In this document: piece by piece, positions 8,960 through 17,101 of the stretch
Numbering within the stretch: the first letter of the stretch is position 1
Layout of the letters: each line of letters starts with the position of its first letter
NCBI RefSeq assembly: GCF_014192575.1
Contig: NZ_JACHYC010000001.1
Coordinates: 310,001-374,000, forward strand
Direction: 5' to 3'
Length of the DNA stretch: 64,000 bases
DNA from: Variovorax sp. Sphag1AA
Lineage (GTDB): Bacteria; Pseudomonadota; Gammaproteobacteria; Burkholderiales; Burkholderiaceae_C
Made by a program: the position numbers and the translations under genes
Notes under the pieces: generated by a model
What the model was told of the DNA's origin: nothing
What the model saw: the letters and a program-made list of their open reading frames with translations, nothing else
Database searches by the model: none

Positions 8960-9071
8960 GAAGAGTTTTCCTTGACGTTAGCGCCCGGAACCGTCCGAGC
9001 GACGCTTGGCGCCGTGAGCACCGACCGGAGTCGATGCGCGCGGCGCCGGGCTCATCATAGTGGCCGCGTGA

Positions 9072-9929
9072 TCACTTGGCGAGCACTTCGCGCAGCCAGT
9101 CCTTGCATTGGTCCGCGCCTTCGAGCGGCCATTCGATGTTGATCGTCTTGTCGAGCTGACGGATCTCGATGCGGATCGAGCGATCCGTCGACGCGCCATT
9201 CACGGGGCGCCCATTGCGTACGCCAAGCAGGCGCGACCACCAGCCGGGCTCGGCGTCGCGTTCATGCGTGGTCGCCGTGTGGGTCGTCGCAACGTGCGGG
9301 CGTGCCGCATGGACCGGCTTGCCGCCGTCCGACAGCACCGGTGCCACTGCACTGGCCGCTTCGTGCGCAACCTGCGGTGCCGGTTTGCTTGCGGTGACGG
9401 TCTTGGCTGCCGGTGCGGGTGCCGGCTCCTTCGCCGCCGCTGCAGGCGCGGGGGAGGGCGCAGCGACAGGCGCAGGCACCACACCACCATCGATGCGAGC
9501 CACGAGGTTCGCACCGAACTCTTCCCACATGCGATCGGCCTTGGTCTTCATCACGCTGAGCCCGAAGGTGCCGAGCCGGCCGAGCACATCGACGTTGACC
9601 TTGATGCGCAGCTCGGTGCCGCCTTCCGCAGTCGGCGTGAGGAAGATCTCGCTCTGCTGCTTCAACGAGCTGGCGACCGATGCATCTTCACCGGTGCCTT
9701 CGGCACGCAGGTAGCTCGGTTCGCGCTGTTCGACGATGGTGGTGCGCAGCTTGAACTTGGCATTGATGAAAGCGATCTTCACGTGCATCTGCGCGACGTA
9801 CTCGACATCGCTTATGACGTCGATCGACTTCATGCCCGGCACGCAGCCGCCCATCACCTGCGGATCGAGCAGCAGGGCCCATACGCGCTGCGGGGCGGCA
9901 GCGACGGTCAGTGTCTTTTCAATTTCCAT
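9072..9929 (-). CDS. CoxG-like SRPBCC protein with Ala/Pro linker
   Basis: This 285-residue protein has an N-terminal SRPBCC/CoxG domain (about 1-150: MEIEKTLTVAAAPQRVWALL, then PGMKSIDVI). An Ala/Pro/Thr-rich linker follows (about 150-235) and then a short C-terminal module (about 240-285). CoxG family proteins accompany molybdenum hydroxylases and are thought to help membrane recruitment or maturation. The gene overlaps the 3' end of the iron-sulfur subunit gene by 11 bp and closes the operon. The C-terminal RIEIRQLDKTINIEWPLEGA segment is an extra module of unknown role. Confidence 0.85.
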   Translation of the reverse strand: MEIEKTLTVAAAPQRVWALLLDPQVMGGCVPGMKSIDVISDVEYVAQMHVKIAFINAKFKLRTTIVEQREPSYLRAEGTGEDASVASSLKQQSEIFLTPTAEGGTELRIKVNVDVLGRLGTFGLSVMKTKADRMWEEFGANLVARIDGGVVPAPVAAPSPAPAAAAKEPAPAPAAKTVTASKPAPQVAHEAASAVAPVLSDGGKPVHAARPHVATTHTATTHERDAEPGWWSRLLGVRNGRPVNGASTDRSIRIEIRQLDKTINIEWPLEGADQCKDWLREVLAK

Positions 9930-10395
9930 GCATCTTCTCCGCGGCGGTCAGGATGGATTCGACGATCTGGGTGTAGCCGGTGCAACGGCAGAGGTTGCCG
10001 TTGAGCCCGTGCCGCACTTCGTCGGCGGTCGGTTGGGGGTTGTTCTTGAGCATTGCGCACGAGGTCATGAGAAAGCCCGGCGTGCAGTAGCCGCATTGCA
10101 GGCCGCCGCATTGCATGAAGCTCTCCTGCAACGGATGCAGTTCGTCGCCCTTGCTGAGGCCTTCGACGGTGGTGATCTCGCAGCCTTGCACCTGCACGGC
10201 CAGCTTGAGGCACGACTTGACGACCTCGCCATCCACCAGCACCGAGCAGGCGCCGCAGATGCCGGTCTCGCAACCGCGCTTGGTGCCGGTGAGATGCAGG
10301 TCATCGCGCAGGAAGTCGGATAGCAATCGCCGCGCGGGCACTTCAACGCTCTGCGCCTCGCCGTTCACGGTGCATTCGATACGGTGCTGGCTCAT
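9919..10395 (-). CDS. Molybdenum hydroxylase iron-sulfur subunit (CoxS/XdhA-type)
   Basis: This 158-residue electron-transfer subunit carries two [2Fe-2S] clusters. The plant-ferredoxin-type site is C42, C47, C50 and C62 (GCETGICGACSV). The second, all-helical site is C101, C104, C136 and C138 (QCGYCTPG and LCRCTGY). It links the molybdenum site of the large subunit to FAD in the medium subunit. The length and the order of both motifs are standard. Its start overlaps the stop of the FAD-subunit gene (ATGA), indicating translational coupling. Confidence 0.95.
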   Translation of the reverse strand: MSQHRIECTVNGEAQSVEVPARRLLSDFLRDDLHLTGTKRGCETGICGACSVLVDGEVVKSCLKLAVQVQGCEITTVEGLSKGDELHPLQESFMQCGGLQCGYCTPGFLMTSCAMLKNNPQPTADEVRHGLNGNLCRCTGYTQIVESILTAAEKMHGN

Positions 10396-11273
10396 TGCAA
10401 GGCTCCTTCGTTCATGTCGAGGCCGAAGAGTTCGGCCACGGTGCGGCGCGCGACGATGCGCACCATGTCGCGGCGGAAGTCCGCCGAGCCGCGTGCGTCG
10501 GACACCGGCTCGATGTCGGCGGCAACGATGTCGGCCACCTCGGTTGCGATGTCGGCAGTGACGGTGCGGCCTTCAAGGAAGGCTTCGGCGCGCCGCAGAC
10601 GTGTCGGGATCGGCGTCGATGCGCCGACGCTGAGCTTCGCTTCACGGCACAGAGAACCTTCGCGACGCGCGATGAAGGCGACGCTGGCGAGTGGACGGTG
10701 CTCGGCCGCGGTGCGCAGGAAGCGCGTGTACGCGCCATCAGTACCGGCCGCGAGCGGCGGCACGCGGATCTCGACGACCATCTCGTCGGGCTCCAGCGCG
10801 GTCACGTAGTAGTCGACCAGGAATTCCTCGATGCTCAGCACGCGCTCGCCGCGCGCACTGCCGAGCACGATCTGCGCATCAAGCGCCATCAGGCAGCCTG
10901 GCGGATCGGTGGACGGATCGGCATAGCAGAGATTGCCGCCGATCGTGCCCTGGTTGCGCACCTGTGGGTTCGCCACGCGCGAGGCCATGCTGGCGAGCAC
11001 CGGGTAGTGCTTCTGCACGATCGCGGAATTCGCGACGTCCGCGTGGCGCGAGAGTGCGCCGATGCGCAGGCCATTGCGCGCATCGAAGTCGATGCCGCGC
11101 AGTGCCTCGATACGCGCGAGCGAAACGAGATGCGTCGGCGTCAGCATGCGCTGGCGCATGCCAAGCATCAATGCGGTGCCGCCCGCGATCGCGCGGCATT
11201 CGTCGCCGAGGTCACCGAGCATGCGGCTGGCTTCGTCGACGGTGGTGGGTTCGAGATAGTCGAAGTCACGCAT
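10392..11273 (-). CDS. Molybdenum hydroxylase FAD-binding medium subunit (CoxM-type)
   Basis: This 293-residue subunit carries FAD in the xanthine dehydrogenase family. The first FAD-binding motif is AIAGGTALMLGMRQRM and the second is RNQGTIGGNLCYADPSTD (TIGGN). A C-terminal CO-dehydrogenase-flavoprotein domain follows. The frame is open further upstream, but the ATG at 11273 has an AAGGAG seven nt upstream and begins at MRDFDYLEP, the usual N-terminus. The start overlaps the end of the large-subunit gene by 8 bp. Confidence 0.94.
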   Translation of the reverse strand: MRDFDYLEPTTVDEASRMLGDLGDECRAIAGGTALMLGMRQRMLTPTHLVSLARIEALRGIDFDARNGLRIGALSRHADVANSAIVQKHYPVLASMASRVANPQVRNQGTIGGNLCYADPSTDPPGCLMALDAQIVLGSARGERVLSIEEFLVDYYVTALEPDEMVVEIRVPPLAAGTDGAYTRFLRTAAEHRPLASVAFIARREGSLCREAKLSVGASTPIPTRLRRAEAFLEGRTVTADIATEVADIVAADIEPVSDARGSADFRRDMVRIVARRTVAELFGLDMNEGALQ

Positions 11274-13590
11274 GGCGCGTCTCCTTTTCTTCCTCTTTCT
11301 TCGCACGCAATGCGGAGAGGATCTTTTCGGGGGTGATCGGCAACTCGGTGATGCGAACGCCCACGGCGTCGAACACCGCGTTGGCGATGGCGGGTGCGCC
11401 CGGCAGGATCGCTGTTTCGCTCGCGCCCTTGGCGCCATAGGGGCCGTTCGGGTCGTTGGATTCAACGAAGCCGCCACGCAGCAGCGGCACCGCGTCGGCG
11501 GTGGCCATGGTGTAGTCGGCGAAGTTGCCGTTCATCAGGCGGCCGTTGTCGAGCTGGAGCTGCTCGTAGAGCGCCCAGCCGAAGGCCTGCACCGTTGCGC
11601 CGTTGGTTTGGCCGTGGATCGCGATCGGGTTCAGCGCCTTGCCGCAGTCGTCGGAGACGTAGCTGTCGAGCACGGTGACCTGGCCGGTCTCGGTGTCGAC
11701 CTCGACCTCAACCGCTTGCGCCGCAAAGGAGTAGGCCGGCGCGATGTTGCCGTAGACCTTGTCGTCGTGCATGACGGTCTTGGCGTCCCAGGTGCCACTG
11801 ACCTGGATGCCTTCGCCGCCGTGCGTCCAGACGTGGAGCTTTGCAAGTTCGGCGATGGTGGCGCGGCGCTCGGGTGCATCGGCGACAAAGACTGCGCCGC
11901 CCGCGAGCTTGAGCTGTTCGACCGGCACGTTCCATTGCTTCGATGCGAGTGCGAAAAGCTTGTCGCGCGCCATGCGCCCGGCCACGATCGCCGCATTGCC
12001 GGCCGCGATGGTCACGCGCGAAGCGAGCGAGCCAATGGCGATCGGTGAGGTGTCGGTGTCAGGCTGCAACACCAGCACATGCGAAAGCGGCAGATCGAGT
12101 TCATGGGCAACCACCTGGCTCAGCATGGTCATCGCGCCTTGGCCCATGTCGCATTCGCCGCTCATGATGAAGACGCGGCCGTCCTCGTTGATCTTGACGA
12201 CGACGGTCGAGCCGTCCCAGTTGCCGATCGTGCGGTTGCCGCTCACGTGCATCGCGGCCGCCATGCCGACGCCGCGCTTCTTCGGGCCATTGGACTTCGG
12301 CGCCTTGCGCTTGGCTTCCCAATCGAGCGCCTGCGTGGCTTGATCGATGCACTCGACGAGGCCGGTGCTGCCGATCTCCCAGCCGTGGATCGACACGTCG
12401 CCCTTGCGGATCGCATTGCGCTTGTGGATCTCGATCGGATCGAGCCCGAGCATGCCGGCCATCGTGTGGATGTGGCTGTTCAGCGCGAACTGCATCTGCG
12501 TTCCGCCAAAGCCGCGGAACGCGCCGTGCGGCGGATTGTTGGTGTAGACCAGCGTGGCATGCGAGCGCACGTTGGGGTTGCGATGCATGTTGTCGCTGCG
12601 CATCGCGGTGACGTGCATCACCTCGGCGGAGAGCCCGGAGTAGGCGCCGCATTCGGCAATGATGCGAACGTCCTTCGCGACGATGATCCCGTCGCGATCC
12701 ATGCCCAGCTTGAGCGTGATGCGCTCGGGCACGCTGGAGCAGCACGCGAGAAAGTCTTCGAGCCGGTTGTTGACCACCCGCACCGGCTTGCCGGTCTTCA
12801 CCGCCAGCAGGCCTGCGATGAGGTTGTTGGCGTCTTCCACCATCTTGCCGCCGAAGCCGCCGCCGGTGGTCGCCTGAAGAACGCGGATGCTCGAGATCGG
12901 CCGCTCCAGCGCCGCAGCAAGCCGCAGACGGGCCTGCGTGATCGACTGCGTCGAAGTCCACACCACGAGCCGGCCTTCCGGATCGATCGTCGCGACCGTG
13001 CCCATCGGCTCCAGATAGCCCGGGTACTGCGCGTGCGTGTCGTAGGTGGCTTCGTGGATGACGTGCGCGGAAGCAAAGCCCGCATCCGCATCGCCGCGTT
13101 CGAAGCGGATCTCGTGCGAGATGTTGTTGCGGCCCGGATGCACGCCCGGCGCTTCCTCGTCCATCGCCTCTTCCGTCGAGAGGATTGCGGGAAGCTCTTC
13201 GTATTCGACGCGGATCAGGTCCAGCGCATCGCGAGCAATCTCTTCGGTCGTCGCGGCAACGGCTGCAACTTCCTCACCCGCAAAGCGAACGACGCCCTCG
13301 GCGAGGATCCGCCGTTCCTTGTGATGCACGCCCCACATCGCACGTGGCGCATCGGCGCCTGTCAGCACCGCCTTCACGCCCGGCAGCGCCAGCGCTTCCG
13401 ACACATCGATCGACACGATCCGCGCATGCGGATACGGGCTGCGCAGCACCTTGCCGTGCAGCATGCCCGGCACCTTGATATCGCCCGCGTACATCGCGCG
13501 CCCAAGCACCTTGGCCCGCGCGGTCACTTGCGGAATATCCGCACCCAACGTCGAGGCGCTGGGAGTAGAAAGTTCAGGGGGATTCTTCAT
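11266..13590 (-). CDS. Molybdenum hydroxylase large subunit (xanthine dehydrogenase family)
   Basis: The 774-residue catalytic subunit binds the molybdenum-cytosine-dinucleotide-type cofactor. The N-terminal a/b hammerhead begins near VTARAKVLGRAMYAGDI. The central TGGGFGGK and FRGFGGTQMQF segments and the late GAKGASETAILPGAPAIANA, which should contain the catalytic glutamate, are present. The usual GxGE reads GASE here. The start at 13590 has a near-perfect GGAGGTGA; the frame continues 21 codons upstream into a repeat. The active-site loop is not clearly that of CO dehydrogenase, nicotinate or 4-hydroxybenzoyl-CoA enzymes, so the substrate is open. It is probably an N-heterocycle or aromatic acid. 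Confidence 0.94.
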   Translation of the reverse strand: MKNPPELSTPSASTLGADIPQVTARAKVLGRAMYAGDIKVPGMLHGKVLRSPYPHARIVSIDVSEALALPGVKAVLTGADAPRAMWGVHHKERRILAEGVVRFAGEEVAAVAATTEEIARDALDLIRVEYEELPAILSTEEAMDEEAPGVHPGRNNISHEIRFERGDADAGFASAHVIHEATYDTHAQYPGYLEPMGTVATIDPEGRLVVWTSTQSITQARLRLAAALERPISSIRVLQATTGGGFGGKMVEDANNLIAGLLAVKTGKPVRVVNNRLEDFLACCSSVPERITLKLGMDRDGIIVAKDVRIIAECGAYSGLSAEVMHVTAMRSDNMHRNPNVRSHATLVYTNNPPHGAFRGFGGTQMQFALNSHIHTMAGMLGLDPIEIHKRNAIRKGDVSIHGWEIGSTGLVECIDQATQALDWEAKRKAPKSNGPKKRGVGMAAAMHVSGNRTIGNWDGSTVVVKINEDGRVFIMSGECDMGQGAMTMLSQVVAHELDLPLSHVLVLQPDTDTSPIAIGSLASRVTIAAGNAAIVAGRMARDKLFALASKQWNVPVEQLKLAGGAVFVADAPERRATIAELAKLHVWTHGGEGIQVSGTWDAKTVMHDDKVYGNIAPAYSFAAQAVEVEVDTETGQVTVLDSYVSDDCGKALNPIAIHGQTNGATVQAFGWALYEQLQLDNGRLMNGNFADYTMATADAVPLLRGGFVESNDPNGPYGAKGASETAILPGAPAIANAVFDAVGVRITELPITPEKILSALRAKKEEEKETRHA

Positions 13591-13650
13591 AAGTTCACCT
13601 CCGTACCCTGGCTGTCGCAAGGACGAGCAAGGCGAAGTCCGTTCGTGAAA

Positions 13651-13740
13651 CACCGCGGATCCGGCTCCGCCGGTCCGCTGGTGTTGCCCCCGGTAGGGGG
13701 TTGGCGTAGCGACACGAAGTGCGCGCAGCCTGGGTGCGAG
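13651..13740 (+). repeat. Dispersed GC-rich intergenic repeat, copy A
   Basis: Sequence from CACCGCGGATCCGGCT to CAGCCTGGGTGCGAG contains two hairpins, CCGGC-TCC-GCCGG and a CCCCC/GGGGG pair. Close copies occur at 15523-15614 (opposite orientation), 24825-24895 (opposite) and 26397-26485 (same). It lies between the Bug stop and the large-subunit start and may act as a terminator or processing site within the operon. Confidence 0.75.
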
Positions 13741-14730
13741 TTATTCCGCGCTAATGCCAAGGTCCTTGATGACCTTGCCCATCACCGTGTACTCGGTCGA
13801 ATTGATCTTGCCCAGCTTGTCCGGCGCGCCGCCTGCGGGCAATGCGCCGAACACGGCCAGCTTCTCGGCCACTTCAGGCTGCTTGACGATCTCGTTGAGG
13901 TTTTCGTTGAGCATCTTCACGACCGAGGCGGGCGTGCCCTTGGGTGCAAAGAAGCCGTTCCACGAGCCGACGATCACGTCCTTGTAGCCCAGTTCGGCGA
14001 GCGTCGGCACGTTCGGCGCGAGCTTGGAGCGCTGTGCATCGCCGATCGCGAGCGGGATCAGGCGGCCGTTGTCCAGGTACGCGCGCACGGCACCGAAGGT
14101 GACCCAGGCGGTGTCCACATGGCCGGCCACCACGTCGGTGACCGAGGGGCCCACGCCCTTGTATGGCACGTGCGTGAACTTCACGCCGGCTTCCTTGTTG
14201 AGCCATTCGCCCAGGATGTGCATCGGCGAACCCGCGCCCGGGCTGGCGTACGTCACCTGCTTGCCGGTCTTGGCGAGCTTGATCAGGTCCGGCAGCGTCT
14301 TGACGCCAACGGCCGGGTTGGCCACCAGCACCAGCGGCTGCGTCGCGGTGTTGATGATGGGCTCGAAGCCGTGAAGCACGTCGTAGCTCGCGCTCGGCGA
14401 CAGCTTCATCACCAGCGGTGCGGTGGTGAAGGGGTTCGGCGTGAAGAGGAGCGTGTAGCCGTCGGCAGGAGCACGGCTGACGAAGTTGTTGCCCAGGGCA
14501 CCGCCGGCGCCCGGCTTGTTCTCGATCATCACCGCCTGATTCAGACGCTGCGAGAGCTTGTCCGCGAACAGGCGCGCGATGGCGTCGGTGTCGCCGCCCG
14601 GGGGGTAGGACACGATCACGCTGATCGTCTTGGACGGGTAGGCCGCTTGGGCAAAGGCGGAGGGTCCGGCGGTCATGGCGCAAGCCGCCATCGTGGCCGC
14701 AAGAAGAACTTGGCGACGGGTCGAGAACAT
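13741..14730 (-). CDS. Bug family substrate-binding protein
   Basis: This 329-residue periplasmic receptor has a signal peptide ending in SAFA, then AYPSKTISVIVSYPPGGDTDAIAR, the Bug ligand-loop signature. VPYKGVGPSVTDVVAGH and the PTLAELGYKDV segment follow. The start at 14730 is an ATG with AGGAG six nt upstream; a GTG immediately before it is less likely. It is the first gene of the leftward operon leading into the molybdenum hydroxylase, so it probably captures that enzyme's substrate. It is only distantly similar to the receptor at 1088-2083, sharing the family motifs but little else. Confidence 0.92.
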   Translation of the reverse strand: MFSTRRQVLLAATMAACAMTAGPSAFAQAAYPSKTISVIVSYPPGGDTDAIARLFADKLSQRLNQAVMIENKPGAGGALGNNFVSRAPADGYTLLFTPNPFTTAPLVMKLSPSASYDVLHGFEPIINTATQPLVLVANPAVGVKTLPDLIKLAKTGKQVTYASPGAGSPMHILGEWLNKEAGVKFTHVPYKGVGPSVTDVVAGHVDTAWVTFGAVRAYLDNGRLIPLAIGDAQRSKLAPNVPTLAELGYKDVIVGSWNGFFAPKGTPASVVKMLNENLNEIVKQPEVAEKLAVFGALPAGGAPDKLGKINSTEYTVMGKVIKDLGISAE

Positions 14731-14808
14731 CACTGGCTCCTGGAAAGAACCACGCGGAGGTGAAGGCCCCGCATGGCGGCTGGCTACATGGGAAGAAACG
14801 TTGGTTTA

Positions 14809-14831
14809 TTAGTGAAACAGTGATTCACTAA
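14809..14831. promoter_or_regulatory. Inverted repeat in divergent promoter region (operator candidate 1)
   Basis: TTAGTGAA at 14809-14816 and TTCACTAA at 14824-14831 form a perfect 8-bp inverted repeat with a 7-nt spacer. It sits between the leftward Bug/hydroxylase operon and the rightward MarR gene. A regulator site is inferred. Confidence 0.6.
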
Positions 14832-14852
14832 CGAGAGAGAATTTTCCGCCCA

Positions 14853-14872
14853 CAAGTTGATGCATCAACTTG
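14853..14872. promoter_or_regulatory. Perfect 20-bp palindrome, probable MarR operator
   Basis: CAAGTTGATGCATCAACTTG reads identically on both strands. Size and position, between the divergent MarR gene and the operon it presumably controls, fit a MarR-dimer operator. A half-site differing at one base occurs at 19052-19063, upstream of the substrate-binding-protein gene. Confidence 0.7.
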
Positions 14873-14885
14873 CCGTAAATACCTA

Positions 14886-14914
14886 TTGACAGTAAGAAAT
14901 TTACTTTTGATTTT
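14886..14914 (+). promoter_or_regulatory. Candidate sigma-70 promoter of the MarR gene
   Basis: TTGACA at 14886-14891, a 17-nt spacer and GATTTT at 14909-14914 lie about 45 nt upstream of the MarR start codon. The spacer contains a small inverted repeat (AGTAA-N5-TTACT, 14891-14905). The -35 is perfect and the -10 weak. Confidence 0.5.
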
Positions 14915-14958
14915 GTCCCGAATGCGGCTGCCAGCCGTCGTGGAACAATGCGCGCCAA

Positions 14959-15522
14959 ATGACTGACCAAAGCTCTTCCCGGCCAGCCGGCGCACAGACA
15001 ACGCCCTGGACCGAACTCGACGCAGCAGGCACCGGCCTCACCGTCGATGCCTTCATCACGACCATGATGAGCCAGGTGGGCAACGCCCTGCGGCGCATCG
15101 TGACGCTGCCTTATGCGGACCAGTTCGGGCTATCGGTTTCCGAGTGGCGCGTGCTGTCGCTCGTGGCCCATGCGGACACGCTGGCCTTCAGCGATCTGGT
15201 GCAGCAATCGACCTCGGACAAGGCGCTGGTCAGCCGCACGCTCAAGCTGCTGGAGAACAGGGGTCTGGTGGAACTGCGCGCAGAGGGCAATACGCCGCGC
15301 AAGAAGGTGTTCTGCTCGATCACGGAGTCAGGGAAGGCGCTGCATGCGGAGGCCATCCCGATCGCGCGCCAGCGTCAGGCGACGGCGTTGCGTGTGCTCG
15401 ATTCGGATGAGAGGGATGGGCTGTACCGCGCGCTCATCAAGCTGCGCGAGTACTGCCGCGTCGAGGAGGAAGCGCGAGGCCGCCTACCGACTTCGCGAGA
15501 CGGCGGCGGCCTGGATATTTAG
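14959..15522 (+). CDS. MarR family transcriptional regulator
   Basis: This 187-residue winged-helix regulator has helices before the DNA-binding core at about 30-60, the recognition region LVQQSTSDKALVSRTLKLLENRGLVEL (about 80-106) and the wing RAEGNTPRKKVFCSIT. MarR proteins are usually dimeric repressors released by a small aromatic ligand. It is divergent from the Bug/molybdenum-hydroxylase operon, and the intergenic region carries three inverted repeats, so it most likely controls that operon and itself. No clear ribosome-binding site precedes the ATG. Confidence 0.9.
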   Translation: MTDQSSSRPAGAQTTPWTELDAAGTGLTVDAFITTMMSQVGNALRRIVTLPYADQFGLSVSEWRVLSLVAHADTLAFSDLVQQSTSDKALVSRTLKLLENRGLVELRAEGNTPRKKVFCSITESGKALHAEAIPIARQRQATALRVLDSDERDGLYRALIKLREYCRVEEEARGRLPTSRDGGGLDI

Positions 15523-15614
15523 CTCGCCCCCAGGCTTGCTCACTGCGTGTAGCCGCCAACCCCCGACCGGGGGCAACACCAACGGCCCGGCAAAGCCGGT
15601 TCCGCGGTGTTTTT
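15523..15614 (-). repeat. Dispersed GC-rich intergenic repeat, copy B (likely terminator)
   Basis: This is an inverted copy of the repeat at 13651-13740, starting directly after the MarR stop. On the plus strand the element ends in a CCGGC-AAA-GCCGG hairpin region and GGTGTTTTTGG, so it probably ends MarR transcription. It lies between the convergent MarR and aldolase genes. Confidence 0.75.
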
Positions 15615-15626
15615 GGTGGATCGGGG

Positions 15627-16394
15627 TCAGGTCTTGTAAGAGGGATCGACGCGATCCAACTTGCGAATCAGCGACGGCCAGACGAAGGCGCCGCCCATTC
15701 CGCCGGTCTGCACCTTCATCGCGTGGCCCACGCCTTCGACGATGCGCGGGTCGACCTGCGTGAGTTCGCCGCCACCAGCCTGCGCCGCGATCTGGATCTG
15801 GCAGGTGTTCTCGAAGGTGTACATCGAGAGGAAGGCATCCGCGATGGTCTTGCCCACGGTCAGCAGGCCGTGGTTGCGCAGCATCAGGAAGTTGGCCTCG
15901 CCCATGTCGGCCTGCAGGCGCGGCTTCTCGTCATCGCGGAAGGCCACGCCTTCGTAGTCGTGATACGCGAGGGACGCCAGCACGAAAGTCGACTGCTGGC
16001 TGATCGGCAGCACGCCGTTCTTCTGTGCGCTAACGGCGATGCCTGCGCGCGTATGCGTGTGCAGCACGCACTGGATGTCCTCGCGCGCCGCATGCACTGC
16101 GCTGTGGATCACGAAGCCGGCCGGATTGACCGGGTAGGGCGAGTCGATGACCTTGTTGCAGTCCTTGTCGACCTTGATCAGGCTCGACGCCGTGATCTCG
16201 TCGAACATCAGGCCGTAGGGATTGATGAGGAAGTGATGCTCCGGCCCCGGCACGCGCGCGCTGATGTGGGTGAAGACGAGGTCGCTCCAGCCATAGAGGG
16301 CGACGAGTCGGTAGCAGGCGGCAAGGTCGACGCGCAACTGCCATTCTTCGGCGCTGACGAGTTTCTGGACTTCGCTGGTGGAGGTGGCGTTCAT
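15627..16394 (-). CDS. Class II aldolase/adducin family protein
   Basis: This 255-residue zinc-dependent aldolase-fold protein keeps the metal ligands: H112 and H114 in LHTHTRAG and H175 in RNHGLLT. The N-terminal LVALYGWSDLVFTHISAR is typical of the subgroup annotated as class II aldolase/adducin domain proteins, relatives of fuculose-phosphate aldolase and ribulose-5-phosphate epimerase. It lies 19 bp downstream of the HD-domain gene on the same strand, so the two are probably one operon. Cleavage, epimerisation or decarboxylation of a hydroxy-oxo acid is plausible; no phosphate-binding signature decides the substrate. Confidence 0.88.
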   Translation of the reverse strand: MNATSTSEVQKLVSAEEWQLRVDLAACYRLVALYGWSDLVFTHISARVPGPEHHFLINPYGLMFDEITASSLIKVDKDCNKVIDSPYPVNPAGFVIHSAVHAAREDIQCVLHTHTRAGIAVSAQKNGVLPISQQSTFVLASLAYHDYEGVAFRDDEKPRLQADMGEANFLMLRNHGLLTVGKTIADAFLSMYTFENTCQIQIAAQAGGGELTQVDPRIVEGVGHAMKVQTGGMGGAFVWPSLIRKLDRVDPSYKT

Positions 16395-16413
16395 CGGGGT
16401 CTCCTGGTGGGGT

Positions 16414-17007
16414 TCAGGCGGTGGCCTGCTCGGATTTCAAGGCGGACTTGTAGAGGCTCTGGCGCGGCTGCGCCATCACACGGCGAAGCATCGGCTCGAA
16501 TTCGCTGATCGGCAAGGTCTCGGCCTTCGGATCGAAGGCGGGGTTGTCATAGAGCTCGCAGAACTCGGCTGTGCGCTCGAAGTTCGGGTGCCTGCGGAAG
16601 TTCTCGCGCAGGTCGCGATCGAGGCCGATGTGATGGAAGAAGTAGTGGCCCTGGAAGATGCCGTGGTGCTGCACCATCCAGTGGTTCTCCTCGCTCACGA
16701 AGGGCTTCACGATCGCCGCGGCGATGTCAGGATGGTTGAAGGTGCCGAGCGTGTCGCCGATGTCGTGCAGCAGCGCGCAGACCACGTACTCGTCATCGCG
16801 GCCGTCGCGCAGGGCGCGCGTCGCGGTCTGCAGCGAATGCGCGTAGCGATCGATCGGAAAGCCGCCGTAGTCGCCTTCGAGGATCTGCAGGTGCTTGATC
16901 ACGCGGTTGGGCAGGCTGGTCGCGAACTGCATGAATTCGCCGCCGATCAGTTGCCAGTCTTCGCGCGTGCTGTCCTGCATGCGGGTGAAATTCGCTCTTG
17001 CGTTCAT
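16414..17007 (-). CDS. HD-domain protein with PhnZ-like diiron ligand pattern
   Basis: In this 197-residue protein, residues 57-88 (HSLQTATRALRDG then ALLHDIGD) closely resemble PhnZ, a mixed-valent diiron oxygenase that cleaves a carbon-phosphorus bond. Candidate iron ligands are H57, H81, D82, H92, H115 and D154 (CELYDNPAFDP), in the order of the PhnZ set. HD proteins can equally be phosphohydrolases, and assignment as an oxygenase is an inference from the extra C-terminal aspartate and the spacing. It is divergent from the Crp/Fnr gene and co-directional with the class II aldolase gene, forming a small catabolic operon. Confidence 0.7.
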   Translation of the reverse strand: MNARANFTRMQDSTREDWQLIGGEFMQFATSLPNRVIKHLQILEGDYGGFPIDRYAHSLQTATRALRDGRDDEYVVCALLHDIGDTLGTFNHPDIAAAIVKPFVSEENHWMVQHHGIFQGHYFFHHIGLDRDLRENFRRHPNFERTAEFCELYDNPAFDPKAETLPISEFEPMLRRVMAQPRQSLYKSALKSEQATA

Positions 17008-17060
17008 CGTGTCGTCTCCGTGGGAAGCGGCCCACTGTAGACCTGTGGTTGACGCTCAAC

Positions 17061-17076
17061 TGTCAAAAATTTGACA
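17061..17076. promoter_or_regulatory. Palindrome in HD/Crp divergent promoter (Crp/Fnr-type site candidate)
   Basis: TGTCAAAAATTTGACA has perfect 7-bp arms with a 2-bp centre. It lies 54 bp before the HD gene start and 26 bp before the Crp/Fnr start, where an autoregulatory operator would be expected. The arms resemble Fnr/Dnr-type half-sites (TTGA). Confidence 0.6.
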
Positions 17077-17101
17077 ATGTGGCGCCCATACAAACCCCCG
17101 A

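Noticed and set aside
12079..14763. Very long open frame on the plus strand (894 codons) opposite the molybdenum hydroxylase genes
   Set aside because: It is antisense to well-supported genes, rich in Arg/His/Gly as expected of a GC-rich shadow frame, and has no recognisable domain.
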